Shown here: positions 52,307 to 63,967 of the stretch, one piece after another
How positions within the stretch are numbered: position 1 is the stretch's first letter
Layout of the letters: every line of letters begins with the position of its first letter
Assembly: GCA_907165275.2 (NCBI GenBank)
Contig: OU015650.1
Coordinates: 10,384,001-10,448,000 of the forward strand
Length of the DNA stretch: 64,000 bases
Source: Zygaena filipendulae
Taxonomy: Eukaryota > Arthropoda > Insecta > Lepidoptera > Zygaenidae
Direction of reading: 5' to 3'
Translations under genes and position numbers: made by a program
Notes under the pieces: model-generated
Database searches by the model: none
Told to the model about the DNA's origin: nothing
Seen by the model: the letters and a program-made list of their open reading frames with translations, nothing else

Positions 52307-55300
52307 GTAGAAAGGATATTGTAAATATAATAGATTATTTATATTTGCTATTCTAATCTTTTAAACTCCATACGCAGGTAAAGTCTAACTTTGAAATATA
52401 TTATAGTTAAAGGCGTTGATATATGTATTTTTTTTTTTCGTTTTACCCAAATTTACAAAATGTGACTTCGAAATAATTGTTTTACGTTAACCTACTACAT
52501 AAAGTTGTTTAATATATTTAAAATAAACTCTAGTAGGTATATGACGACGACTGACGATTCATGATTTCAATTTTGTGGCTCTTTTTTGAGGACGTTTTCC
52601 GTCGCTCATTGTGTATCTTGGATATTGAGTTTATTAATGGTAAAAGACAGGACAGGTTGTAATTAATCGGTTTCTGTAATTTGCGGCGACAGGCTGGTGC
52701 TGATAACCTTGGTTACCTACGTCGTTGACATAGTCAAGACGATAGTATTTACACATACACAACACAATCTTCTACAATAAATTCGCTTGTTCTTCGTACC
52801 ATACGTGTTATGAGTAAGTGGAAACTGCGATAATCGCTATAATTTAAGACTAAGATAATAAAAAAAATTGAAACCAAAACATAAAACTCAAACAAAAATG
52901 ATTAGGTACTTAATTTCTTTCTCTTTTTTAAAAAGAGAACCGCCTTCAAAAAGTATACCCACTGAAAATCACAAAAATAGTTTTTAAATAATATTAAGGA
53001 ATAAGGATTCTGAAAAACTACTGAACCGATTCATGAAAATTTTACACTAAAACCTTCTCCAGAATACTTACAACTACAACTACTTACAACAATAAATACT
53101 TACTTGAAAACAGCTTCAAAATCGGTTTAGCCAAAAGCGAGATAATCGTGCACAAACATACATACAGGTCAAACTGAGAAAATCCTTTTTTACGATATGA
53201 TGACTGATGATTATCGATATTATCGAATTACCTATACCACAGATGATATAATACTATACTAGCCTATACGTTTTCCAATATAATACATTATTTACCTACC
53301 TATTTAGAAATAAATGAAAGATACTCATTTTAGTGTAATTTTCAGAATAAGGGCGATAACATCAAATAATAAATAATATATTCGGCCGTCTCAAGTTCGC
53401 GAACTTGAGAAAGCACCAAACAACTTCCTACAAATTGAACCATCATCACATCAAATGAAAGTGCTCTGACAATAGTCGAATAATAAATAAAACATCGTAA
53501 AGATACTTACAACCTCAGCAAAACAGTTCAGATCATTCGGATAATAGCGCTCGCGCTGTGTAGCCAGAAATATAGGCTATTATGACAGTATCTATCAATC
53601 ACACAAACGCATTAGTAAGAAGATATTTTACCCTAACAATAGATCAATATTATATAGTGGAGAAAACGTCACTCATTGCCAGATAGGACAATGAACAACC
53701 TTCACGAATAGAATAACGCCTTTAGAATAATGCCAATCTAACTTTTTTAATTAGTAGTTTTTCTCCTCGGCTTCAAACAAGTGAATTTCGGGATTTACTC
53801 TAAAGATTCTGAAATAAAATTTATTTATTTAATTGTTACATGCAAAGATAGCTATAAATAGATATAAATTACATGTACCCTGGCAGGGTGTTACAATATT
53901 ATAATGAAAGCCATATTACACTGAATTAAATTTCCCATGTTTAGTGCTTTATTTGCTAGCTCATTCCCATTAAAAATAGTCCAGCGGATTCAGCGTGAAA
54001 AAGCAACACTTTCGCGCTTATAATATAGGTAATATACTTTGTTGTATACCTAATTTAGTTATTTCTCTATGTATCATGGTAACAATAAAGAATATTTGTG
54101 TGTTTATTTGTAATATTAGTGTGATTTAGTTATAATTAACCACGACGTGTTCCACGAGACTCACGCATTTTTTTACATGATATTAATATGATTACAAAAC
54201 CGATTTTGCTACTCAGTATAATACGTATCTACATATACCTATGGATGAATCTGATCTATACTAATATTATATTATAAAACTTATACATTTAAGGGGTGGT
54301 TACAATGTCTCCTTTGATCTAAAATATTTCAAGTTGGTTTTGTGGAACTGAGGAGCATTTATTATTATTATGACTTTATACAGGTGGATGAAAATGTCAT
54401 TTGTCACTGAATACTGAGGGAGACAGGTCATATTAAAGTATATACCGTGGGTAGGTACAACTATCTTTATAAATAGTTAGGTACTAAGTAGTTTTATTTG
54501 ACAAATTTGCGCATTTAATACTAGTTACTTTTAATTAAATAAAATATCCAAAAAAGAGCACATGCATGGACATTCTTCACCAAACGTATAACCGGTATAA
54601 CGGTACTTAAGGTATTGGTACGAAACCCTACAGTAAATGGTTTTATTTCTATCATATTATTTTGTTAAACTATGATTCTTTGTATTTTTCGTAGAAGTTC
54701 TAGTGATACAAGATTGTATGATTTTTATCACCAGTTGGTTTGTTATGCTGTGGATATATTAAAACTCAAGGATTCAAAGTTGTATCGTGGTTCTATCATC
54801 TTTACTAACAGTTGGACTACTCAGTAGTACTATTGATACAAAGCGAATATTTTTAGCTGTATGGTATAAAAAAATTAATTTTACAAAATATCGTAGGTAC
54901 CTACTTATGTATTACTGTTAGCTGTTATGTACCCTCATTTTTACCTGCGTGAATTTAAATAATAACATACACTTTCCCCATTCATATCTAATAGGTATTA
55001 GTAAAAATAAATATACATAATATTATTGCTTAGGAAATAGGATATCCGCTGTAAATAGTGAACGTTTTGACTTTAGGGTATAAGAAAATAGTCAAAGGTG
55101 AGCCTCTGGGGTGTGATAGAGCGCGGCTCGCATAAACGAGTTGCGCTCGCAAAGTTCCTCCTCTCCGCTCCTTCGTAACGAGATATATAACAAACTTATA
55201 AACCAACGAGTCGGCAAACCGTAATTTCTATGAAACTTTATTACATTCGATGTAATAAACGTGGATTTTAAGAATTATAGGTAGGTACTCCTTTAAATAC

Positions 55301-55407
55301 AGACCATTTTAGTATTTCATCATAGAGATAGTGAAATACGCGCCAATATTCAGAAAAAAATACTAAATCTTTAATAACTAAAATGCTTTCTCTTTATGTT
55401 AATGAAT
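52307..55407. other. intergenic, no supported gene
   Basis: AT-rich. Contains the 22-bp palindrome at 53389-53410, a possible Helitron-like scrap at about 53955-54030 ('gctagctcattcccatta', ending 'cacttttcgcgcttataatat'-like), and a GC-richer patch near 55095-55175. No exon was supported. Confidence 0.4.
53389..53410. repeat. 22-bp perfect palindrome
   Basis: TCTCAAGTTCG followed by its exact complement, with no spacer and a TTCGCGAA centre. No flanking duplication is evident. Confidence 0.6.
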
Positions 55408-55612
55408 AGTTGTCCCCCGAGGTTTTACTCGCGGTAATTTGGGAATTCCCGCGGTAACTCCAGGATAAACTAGACCTATAAACCTTCCTGGAATCACTCT
55501 ATCTATTGGTGAAAACAGCATGAAAATTGAGTTTATCGCGAACAGACAGATAGACTGACGCGGTGCAGGAGGATTTGTTTTATAATATGTATTTAAGGAT
55601 ATTAATTATTTA
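55408..55612 (-). repeat. Helitron-like repeat, body D
   Basis: Reversed: agttgtcccccgaggttttactcgcgg, 'tataaaccttcctggaatcac', 'attggtgaaaacagcatgaaa', 'cgcgaacagacagatagac', and 'tataatatgtatttaaggatatt' at the far end. Confidence 0.65.
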
Positions 55613-56650
55613 TTATACCGAAATGAATCAGGTACACCTAATCAAATCTATTAATTAATTGGAGGAGCTATACTTGAGTTTTACGAACTGACATCTCAGT
55701 TAGATGTTCAATTTGTGTAGGTATGGGTGACTATTGCTTGGCAGTTTATTGAGCCTGTGAAAGTCTGAAAAAAATGGTCATTTATTGTAGCAATCTGACA
55801 AATATTTAATGTTTTCTTTTTTAACATTGTTTATTGTAAGTACGTGGGTCAAAAGTCGGACTTAATGCCTTAGTGAGCTTATAAGATTAAAAATAAACTT
55901 AATTGTAATTCAATTATCACTTTTGTTATTTTTGAATTAAAGAGAGAGAAAAAATACATTAGTCCCACGAGGCAGCATAAAACACGGTTTTGTTAGTAAT
56001 TTACGTAGGTACCTACTTATTTTGTTGTCCTAATGGAAAGCTCAAGAGTTCACACACAATTTTTGAGTATGCCTTCAATGTTGTTGCATTGAATTACTGT
56101 CGCAAATTGAGGAGATATTTAAAAGGCAGATAATTAACGGCACATCAGCGACGACGCACAGTAGAAAAATGCCTCATTGTTAATACCTAGCACAATATAA
56201 TCTCCCTCGACGGAGTTCCAAGAGAAAAAGAGGAAAAAATCAATGAAAGCTTACTTGGGCGTGAAGTGATGAATGCTCTATCTAGGGATTCTACCTCTAG
56301 GCATACTTTAATACAAAAACAATTTATTTTTATTGTTATTTGTTTAGCTTTACTGAAGTTGCCTGAGCGTTTTTATTCTTTAGCGATCAATATCCCTCTG
56401 ACGTGATACCAGTCGGCTATTTTTAATAGTTTGCGCTCTTTCGCGATAGATATTTATGGATACGGGAGAAACTATAGAGATATCCAACCTCATCAATCAA
56501 ATCAAAGTTGATCTTTGTTATAAATGGACCGACGGCTTACCAAAGCGCAGTCAGATGACAAGCAACAATAATAACGGTTTGTACAGCTTTAAACTTGACT
56601 ATTGCTGATCAATTACGTGGTCTGTCCATTTCTAACTATACTTAAAACAT
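55613..56650. other. intergenic, no gene seen
   Basis: AT-rich spacer with a TAGGTACCTA palindrome at 56006. No feature supported. Confidence 0.5.
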
Positions 56651-56959
56651 CCATACTATAAAAGAGTAGAATCCTCGATTCTATGCATTTAATATTTTTA
56701 ACAAAAATTGACAGGGGGCGATAAAAGAAGAGTAACCAACCACAAAAATAAAGTTTTTAAAATTCTTTCCTGTCTGTCTGTCTGTTCGCGATAATCTCCG
56801 AATCTACTGAACGGATTGTCATGCGGTTTTCATAGGTAGATAAATCTTAGCCTAGAGCTACATATTATAAGCTTTGTTTCATTTAAATCGGATGTCGGAA
56901 AAAAAAGGTTATTATATAAAAATGTTTCACGTGGGTGAAACCGCGGGTCACAGCTAGTT
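56651..56959 (+). repeat. Helitron-like repeat, body B
   Basis: The best body-B copy: ccatactataaaagagtagaatcc start, 'aaattgacagggggcgataaa', 'agtaaccaaccacaaaaata', (TGTC)n, 'tctccgaatctactgaacgg', 'atttaaatcggatgtcgga', the hairpin and CACAGCTAGT. Confidence 0.75.
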
Positions 56960-57919
56960 ATTAAATAAAAAAAAATACGATTTTATGGTGTAATATGACT
57001 AAAAGTTCTCAGGTATTAAGAGTGAAGTTTTACTAACGTTATTATAATTAGAAAAACAGTTTACTGTGAAACAACAGAAAAACTAATAAATGGCAATTTA
57101 TTTATATAAATTTATTTATTTGCTGTATATGGTAGGTACTTTCAATTGTCTATATTTTCTTATCCAAAGTTATTGTTTAAATACTTTTTTCTTTTTTAAC
57201 AACATTAATATTTCCATCAACTCTTCTAACAACAGACAGAATTTTATCTGAATAAATAATTTACTAGTAGGTATACCCATACATTTACCGTTTCAAGTGT
57301 TATTTTTTACTGAATGACGTAGTTCACCGCGACAAATGACGGTATGTACGAGTCAGTGTAAGTTCTCGGTGCCAGAACTGACGCCTGTAACTGGATCAAT
57401 GTAAACTCGACTTTACACGATCAAAATATAGGCTAAAGTTTGGCAGGTCGGCTGGTGAAGTTCCGATGAGCTGATGCGGCGGTAAAAGTTGGCACATCAA
57501 TATGCACGGGCGCCTGGCTTCTGGCCAACCCGGGATACACCAATTGAATATTTTGGCCGCTTTAAGTCTCTGCGATACATCCTGATACACAACTTATGAC
57601 AAGTTTAATGTAGCGCTCCTAATTGTGCGCTCGCTTGTTGTTATATTCGTTAAAGAGAAAGACCAGAATAATATCATCGTTTACGTTTAGAATAATAATA
57701 ACTCTACATGGATGGAATAATATTACTGATGGAATAATATTACTTTTCTTTCAACTACGTCGTAATGTTATCATTAATCACTATAAAACCGAGCACAAAG
57801 GACGTCTTTTCTGCTTAGAACGAAAGCAGTGCAGAAATGTTATATGATATCTCATCAATGCACAGTTTTTCATTAAAGCATTTTTTGTTTTTTTAGATAT
57901 AAATTTACCACAGAGACGA
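56960..57919. other. intergenic, no supported gene
   Basis: Two short frames (57396-57590 minus and 57623-57847 plus) have no motifs; the first lies in a GC-richer patch and may be retroelement debris. Confidence 0.35.
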
Positions 57920-58755
57920 TTATTATTATTATTATTTTTTAAGCTCACTACTGCCCGTCTTTTCACGAGGGAAAAGATGGCGTGGGATGACTCCTCAGCG
58001 TAGCCAAAACAAACGCTGAGGGTTATTAGGTCGGTAGATTGAGAAACCGATGGACAATCGGGCATTGCCAAGTAAGACCGCCCTCTGAATTGCCGCCGTA
58101 ACCGGTCCAGCACGGACATTCAACCACCGCAGGTGACGTTGCAGGCTGGTTGGAACTAACCCGTTTGTCGATACGACAATCGGGATGATTTCAATGGATT
58201 CCATCAGCCGCATTTCGGTTACCTCATCTGCCAGTTCGAGATATTTGGCGAATTTATCTCGTTCGGCTTTGGCGAGGTTCCCGTCATGCGGAATGGTGAT
58301 AGCCACCAAAAACACCTTTGATTGCTCCCGGTCTATCATCACTATGTCAGGTTTATTCGAGGGTAGAGTACTGTCAGTGATAATAGACCGGTCCCAGTGG
58401 AGCAGGATGCGGTTGTTTTCGAGAACTGCCTCCGGCACATACTCGTAATGCAGCACCCTAGAAGTCACGAGACCGTACTTTAGAGCGAGCTCTTGGTGGA
58501 GTATTTTGGCTGCTTGGTTATGTCTGTGCAGGTACTCAGTGTTAGCAAGAGTAGAACAACCAGAGGTAATGTGGCGGATAGTCTCGCCCGGAAGACGGCA
58601 CAACCGGCAGATATCCACTGTGCCGTCCTTTAGAATAAACCTACGATGGTTGTTTGTCCTAATAATCTGATCCTGCATCGCACAGACAAACCCCTCGGTT
58701 TCCCCAAAGAGGTCACCGAAGCGCAGCCAATGCACGGAGGCTTACTATTATTATT
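57920..58755 (-). mobile_element. 5'-truncated R4/Dong-like LINE fragment
   Basis: Only the 3' end of a non-LTR retrotransposon remains: the C-terminal part of the protein, a short 3' untranslated region, and an (AAT)n tail (plus-strand ATT run 57920-57937). The truncation point near 58741 also adjoins ATT repeats (58742-58755). Dong elements of Bombyx insert in TAA repeats, which fits both junctions. The R4/Dong assignment is inference from the endonuclease type and the target. Confidence 0.6.
57995..58741 (-). pseudogene. C-terminal endonuclease domain of LINE protein
   Basis: About 248 codons, open to a TGA at 57995-57997; the first codons run into the truncation junction and there is no ATG, so this is a fragment. 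It contains a CCHC-type finger (CRLCRLPGETIRHITSGC) and a restriction-like endonuclease region with KPDIVMID followed 14 residues after the PD by VAITIP. In this endonuclease type the position of the Ala is, to my knowledge, usually an acidic catalytic Asp (PD-x12-14-D), so this copy appears mutated. Downstream IIPIVVSTNGLVPTSL is typical of the family. No reverse transcriptase remains. Confidence 0.7.
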
Positions 58756-59849
58756 AACTTTGTTTTCATTAACTTGAGTTTTTATTTTGAGAAGGTATAT
58801 TTTATCACGGTGGATAGGTAGATTGGTAGTTGAAAGAAAAGAAGATAACGCACCTTGCTAAGGTGAGTAATTAATGCACTTGTGCTAATTTACCTACCTC
58901 ACACGTACTAGTGCATTAATAGTTAGCTCACTTGCGCTCGGTGCAACAATCTACTATTGTTAGCAAAATATTAAAGGTATAATAATATTAAGCAACAACA
59001 TTTTGCCAACTATATTCGTAATCTGTAACTAGGTACCTGTATGGGTAAGTGTTTGTTAGGTACCATATAACTTACAAGTTATAACTTATGGTATAACTAT
59101 CTATAATATGATGAGTATTTACATTAATATTGTGTATGCTCAGGTTGGAATTTGGTTAATTAACGTCTCTGAAGGTAACATGGCGAATGTTCTAATATTT
59201 TGGATATAAGCTACGCACCCTGTCAGGTTAGATGTTATGAAATTACGATATTGATCAAGTACCTTGTCTCGACGAATACTACATATTATTATCTAACACC
59301 AAAACAACAGACAGAACTTAATGCATTTAATAAGACGTAAATTAATAAAATAAACGCTTCGAGAACCACAAGAACATAACACGAATAATATTATATGCCC
59401 CTACGCATTTTTATACGATTAGGTAGGTCTTAGTTCAGATTGTGTGCAAGTAGTGTAGATCAGTTGTGCAACATTTTTTCCAAAAGGTACGTACTCTGCA
59501 CTACAGTGTTGCAAGGTAACGCTTCATTAAGATCTCGGTGACTTCTTAGTTCTCAGTTTTCACACTAAGCTCCTTCATTAAGAAGCAAAGCGAAAACTAG
59601 CGCCTGCTTCATTCCGTTCACAAATAGAAGTAGTTTGTATGCAAGTGAAGTTTTTCATAAACTGTTTCAGACTTCAAACCGCGCCAGGCGCCTGGCGAAT
59701 AAGCAAAAAGTAAAAAAAAAATTAAGAAAAATGGAAATTTAAACGGTCCATGCAACTTCTTTTTGTTGAAACTTAGTATTATTTAGCTCTGAACACTTTG
59801 TGTTGGCTAGCGTTTTTTAATTAATTAAAAATGAATTAAAGGTTGGTGA
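58756..59849. other. intergenic, no gene seen
   Basis: Includes a small inverted pair at about 58863-58945 ('gtgagtaattaatgcactt' against 'agtgcattaatagttagctcac'). No gene supported. Confidence 0.4.
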
Positions 59850-60008
59850 TTTTGGTCTTGTAGTCTTCCGGGAATTCCGGGATTAAAAGTATCCTTCTCT
59901 GTGCCCCTGACAATGTGTTTGCAAAATTTCATAGTGATCGGTTGAGCCGTTAAAGCGTGAAAGCGTAACAAACAAACACATTCGCATTTAACATTATAAT
60001 AGTAAGGA
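59850..60008 (-). repeat. Helitron-like repeat, body A, lacking its 3' end
   Basis: Reversed: 'tccgggaattccgggattaa', 'ccctgacaatgtgtttgc', 'agtgatcggttgagccgtta', 'gtgaaagcgtaacaaacaaac', ending 'attataatagtaagga'. The hairpin/CTAGT end is missing. Confidence 0.65.
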
Positions 60009-60183
60009 TTTTACGTACTATATACCCATTTTATAGTAATGAGTTCATTTCTTGTACTAATCTTACTTAATTATGGTGTTAGGTATAAATGCGAATGTAA
60101 GTTTGTTTGTTTGTTATGCTTTCATCTTTAATCATTCAATTTCTCAACCAATCATCATGAAGTTGTGCATGTTATATTCTACT

Positions 60184-60382
60184 TCCTACTAATTTTATAA
60201 ATGTTAAAGTGTGGATGTTTGGATGTTTGTTACTCAATCACGCAAAAACGGCTGAACGAATTTGGATGAAATTTGGCATGCACGTTGTCAGGGATACAGA
60301 GAAGGACATAGGGTACTCTTTATCCCGGAATTCCCGTGGGAACTTCGAAATTACTGCGGGTGAAACCGCGGGGCACAGCTAG
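60184..60382 (+). mobile_element. Helitron-like repeat, body A, intact reference copy
   Basis: Starts TCCTACTAATTTTATAAATG and ends CACAGCTAG followed by T. Just before the end, GCGGGTGAAACCGCGG forms a hairpin. A TC start, a hairpin 10-12 bases before a CTAG-type end, no terminal inverted repeats and no target duplication are Helitron traits. The body matches what is known as Lep1-type non-autonomous Helitrons (from memory). It has no coding capacity. About 30 related segments lie in this window. Confidence 0.7.
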
Positions 60383-60383
60383 T

Positions 60384-60600
60384 ATTATAATATTTAATTA
60401 ATGTTACAAGTGTGATATTGAAAGTAACTCTAGTCTCTCTGTTACCTTTTCATGCATTAACTGCTTACCCAATTGTAATGAAATTTTGCAAACATTTGTC
60501 CGGATGTCAGGGGTACAGAAAAGGATATAGAGACTTTTTATCCTGGAATTCACGCGGGAACTTTGAAATTTACGCTGGTGAAACCGCGAGCACAGCTAGT
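60384..60600 (+). repeat. Helitron-like repeat, diverged body A
   Basis: Lies directly after the reference copy in the same orientation: 'gttaccttttcatgcatta', 'tgtaatgaaattttgcaaac', 'atgtcaggggtacagaaaagg', 'gctggtgaaaccgcgagca' and CAGCTAGT. Confidence 0.65.
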
Positions 60601-60639
60601 TTAATAAATATAATTTACCAGTGTACTGTTATTAATATT

Positions 60640-60890
60640 GTACAACACCGTAGGTTGGTGTGGTTAATCAACCTTACTGCTATGCCAGATGCCGTGGGTT
60701 CGAACTGCTTGTCAGGGTAAACATTTAATGTGAGGAAAATTTTGTGTTTGCCCTGAATCTGGATGTAGGTATACCTACAAAAGAGTACTATACAAGTATG
60801 TGTATCATATTGTCAGTTTGTCTGGTAATGCATGCGTACTTAGTTTGCTTACTCGTAGTTGAGGCCAGATTACCTATACTATTATTGTGT
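60640..60890 (+). repeat. tRNA-derived SINE
   Basis: Head 'gtaggttggtgtggttaatc' and B-box-like GTGGGTTCGAACTGC, body 'tgtgtttgccctgaatctgg' and 'agtatgtgtatcatattgtc' in common with 27331. A few bases are missing between the boxes compared with that copy. Confidence 0.55.
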
Positions 60891-60896
60891 AGGTAC

Positions 60897-61591
60897 TAAC
60901 TGATCTCCCGCGGTTTCTCTAATGCTACTGCTCCACCTGCGTTAACGTTAACGTTGATGTTAATGTCCAACTACGCGTTAATTAAGGCATTAAAACACGT
61001 GTTGGCCACATTTAGTTTGCAACGTGCCGTTAAGCGTTAATTTCTAATGAAATAACGAGTTAACACAAAATGGAGGTCGAAGCTTCAAACAGCTGTTTTT
61101 TTGCAATGGAGGTAGAAGCAGCTGTAATTTTTGCATCAATTAGTGTTTTAAATTATTATATGCATTTATGCAATTTAGGATAAAAGAAAAAACCACGCAG
61201 AATGAGAAGGCGTTAATGTTGCCAACACCGCTTAGTGCGCTAAATAACGCGCTAAAACCCTTTGATGTGTCCAAAAAACCGACACCCGAGCTTTCGCTTA
61301 GCGTTTAACGTCATTAGTAATGCCGTTAGTAAGTTAACTCATTAAATTTTTGGCAACATCTACGTAATGCCTTATTTAGCGCACTAATTTACGCGTTAAC
61401 ACGCAGGTGGAGTAGTAGCATAACGTTAATTTCGGAGTTCCCACGGTAATTTAGCGATAAATTGTACCTACCCAGTACCCTATGTCCTTTTCTGTACCTA
61501 CCTCTAACAATGAGTATTTAAAATTTCATGATGATCGGGTAAGTAGTTAAATCGTGAGTGTTTCAAACAAACCAACACTTGCGCATCCTTA
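60897..61591 (-). repeat. Helitron-like copy split by a MITE
   Basis: Left part 'aactgatctcccgcggtttctct' (60897-60920) and right part from 'taacgttaatttcggagttc' to 'aacacttgcgcatccttac' (61421-61591) together make one reversed body-A copy; 498 bases lie between. Confidence 0.65.
60923..61420. mobile_element. Harbinger-like MITE
   Basis: Inverted ends TGCTACTGCTCCACCTGCGT and TGCTACTACTCCACCTGCGT, flanked on each side by TAA (60920-60922 and 61421-61423). GTTAAC and GCGTTAA words recur inside. It entered the Helitron-like copy that surrounds it, so it is the younger insertion. Confidence 0.7.
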
Positions 61592-61632
61592 CATCATTAT
61601 CATTATATATAATAAAACTAAGTCGATAAAAT

Positions 61633-62104
61633 GTGCGTGCCGATAAAACTTAAAAAGGAGTCCCGACACGATAAAGGGACTTATGTTGTGTGATAGCCCT
61701 TTATCCCCCCTCGAACAAGAAAGTTCCCGTTTTAATCTAAAGGGCATGTTTTTAAAGATATAAGGGACTTTCCGACCCTTCAACTTGGAAATTAAGTGCA
61801 GTGGCGCCATCTGTTATCGAATATTTGAACTTCGTTCAAGACAACTATGGAGACTATACACTCCAATAGTGCGTGCCGATAAAACTTAAAAAGGAGTCCC
61901 GACACGATAAAGGGACTTATGTGGTGTGATAGCCCTTTATCCCCCCTCGAACAAGAAAGTTCCCGTTTTAATCTAAAGGGCATGTTTTTAAAGATATAAG
62001 GGACTTTCCGACCCTTCAACTTGGAAATTAAGTGCAGTGGCGCCATCTGTTATCGAATATTTGAACTTCGTTCAAGACAACCATGGAGACTATACACTCC
62101 AATA
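61633..62104. repeat. 236-bp tandem repeat, two units
   Basis: Units 61633-61868 and 61869-62104 are nearly identical (differences such as tgttgtgtg/tgtggtgtg and actatgg/accatgg). Each includes 'agtggcgccatctgttatcg'. A short inverted echo of the unit end (gtgtatagtctccatagttg) follows at about 62111. Confidence 0.85.
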
Positions 62105-62141
62105 GTCATAGTGTATAGTCTCCATAGTTGTGAGCCATTGC

Positions 62142-62855
62142 AGCATGTGTAGTAGTGGCGCGAAATTTAAAATTCCAATTTCAATAAAATCTTAAATTTC
62201 ATTTGTTACTATAATAAAGTTGTTAAATTTTGTGTATTTATACGTCATTATTGAACGTATATTTTGGAGTTAAAGCGACATAATTTTAGTTATCCAAATT
62301 AGTTCTTAAAATATTTAAAAATTTAGGTTTTTAAATTTCGCGCCTTTACTACATACGCTACCGCTACAGAAGCTAGAAAGTTCCCGTTTTAATCTAAAGG
62401 GCGTGTTTCTAAAGATATAAGGAACTTTCCAACTCTACAACTTGGAAATTAAGTATAGTGGCGCCATCTGTTATCGAATATTTGAACTTCATTCAGGACA
62501 ACGATTGTTTGGGTTGCATTTCCAAAAGCGTTGCGAGCAATTGTAGCATGTGTAGTAGTGACACGAAATTTAAAATTCCAATTTCAATAAAGTCTTAAAT
62601 TTAATTTGTTGCTATAAAAAAGTTATTAAATTTTGTGTATTTATACGTCATTAGCTAACTTATATTTTTGAGTTAAAGCGACATAATTTTAGTTCTCAAA
62701 ATATTTAAAAATTTGGGTTTTTAAATTTCGCGCCTTTACTACATACGCTACCGCTACAGAAGCTAGAAAGTTCCCGTTTTAATCTAAAGGGCGTGTTTCT
62801 AAAGATATAAGGAACTTTCCAACCCTACAACTTGGAAATTAAGTATAGTGGCGCC
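62142..62855. repeat. ~403-bp tandem repeat, about 1.8 units
   Basis: Unit 1 is 62142-62544; unit 2 starts at 62545 and breaks off after 'agtggcgcca'. Both start AGCATGTGTAGTAGTG and contain 'tttcgcgcctttactacata'. The last part is a diverged version of the 236-bp unit's core ('aagttcccgttttaatctaa' to 'gcgccatctgttatcg'). Confidence 0.8.
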
Positions 62856-63071
62856 AAGCTTGCTCAAGAGTAGGAAATCCGAAAAATTTATGTATATATA
62901 CTCCGGACAATAAAATGAAAAATGTTGTTTATAAACAAATATTGTAAATAATGAGAAAACGTTTTCAATAAACTTTTTTTTTACTTTTTACGTCATAGTT
63001 TATTTTTTTATTTCGACTCTACCACGTCATCTCATATCAACTCCCGGGCGAAGCCGGGTTTTTTAGCTAGT

Positions 63072-63272
63072 ATTATTATAAAACCGTCCTCCGCCGTGTT
63101 TGTCTGTTTGTCTGTCTGTCTTTTCGCGATAAACTGTAAAACTACTGAACGGATTTCATGCGATTTTCACCAATAGATAGATTCAAGAGGGAGGTTTTTG
63201 CGTCTAGTTTATCCTCGATTCCCGCGGGAACTCCGAAATTACCGCGAGTGAAACCGCGGGGGACTGCTAGTT
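63072..63272 (+). repeat. Helitron-like repeat, body D
   Basis: attattataaaaccgtcctccg start, GTCT run, 'cgcgataaactgtaaaactac', 'gagggaggtttttgcgtcta', hairpin ACCGCGAGTGAAACCGCGGG with one mismatch, and ACTGCTAGTT. It abuts the end of the preceding element. Confidence 0.7.
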
Positions 63273-63967
63273 AATGATATTTGTTAGGATTTGCGATTGT
63301 ATAGCGTACGATAAAGATTTCTAAACTTTGTCATTAACCTCGCCACAATGTTCGCACTTTAACAAACAACTTATACGTTTCCTTCGGGTAGCAATTTAAA
63401 TAAACCTTTACGGCGCTTACCATTCAACGTAATCATGTTTATGCCTTTGTATCCTATATACCTACACACGTACAATACCTATATTGCAAATTTGTGGGTT
63501 GTTAGCTATAGAATAAAGGCTGGCAAATAGAGTACGACGTCACAAGGACAAGCCCGGCGTAGAAATGGTAACTATTGAAACTACAAGTCACCTGGGATCT
63601 ATGGCTCAAATGTAGTTATGGGATTTAGATGAAAACACGTGGAACAATGTTGTTGCCGGGGATATATTAGAGTTTGTATTTCCCTCCGGGCTTCCAGAGC
63701 ATACGTATTATTTAGATTTGCAACTCACGTGTGTGATATCTATCTGGAAATAGATAGTTAGGTATATATCTTGTTGATTAACACAGATCAGTTGATATGG
63801 ACATATCGTCATAATAACAACTACATAAGTAAATTGAATAAATGATTATTATGAACCAATAAATATGTAAATAAAACGGTTTTACCTTCAATTAGATATT
63901 TTATAAATTTCAAAATTCATCATCATACAACTTGGATATTTACACTCTGTACTTTTATTTGCTGTGC
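63273..63967. other. intergenic, no gene seen
   Basis: AT-rich, no supported feature. Confidence 0.5.

Larger units (their letters stand above)
61593..63070 (+). mobile_element. second Helitron-like element carrying tandem repeats
   Basis: The 3' end has hairpin CCCGG-gcgaag-CCGGG (63043-63058) followed by TTTTTTAGCTAG and T, i.e. a Helitron-type terminus different from the CCGCGG family. The 5' end is uncertain; a TC followed by attatcattatatataataaa at 61593 is a candidate. Most of the element is tandem repeat (two arrays listed separately). No protein is encoded; the paired 73 and 84 codon minus-strand frames are repeat shadows. Confidence 0.5.

Noticed and set aside
52681..52770. Acceptor-like gcggcgacag followed by a hydrophobic 30-codon frame
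   Set aside because: Too short, no donor and no adjoining exon.
61589..62046. Two nearly identical minus-strand frames of 73 and 84 codons
   Set aside because: Their similarity comes from the 236-bp tandem repeat and the frames end differently; no start context or family.
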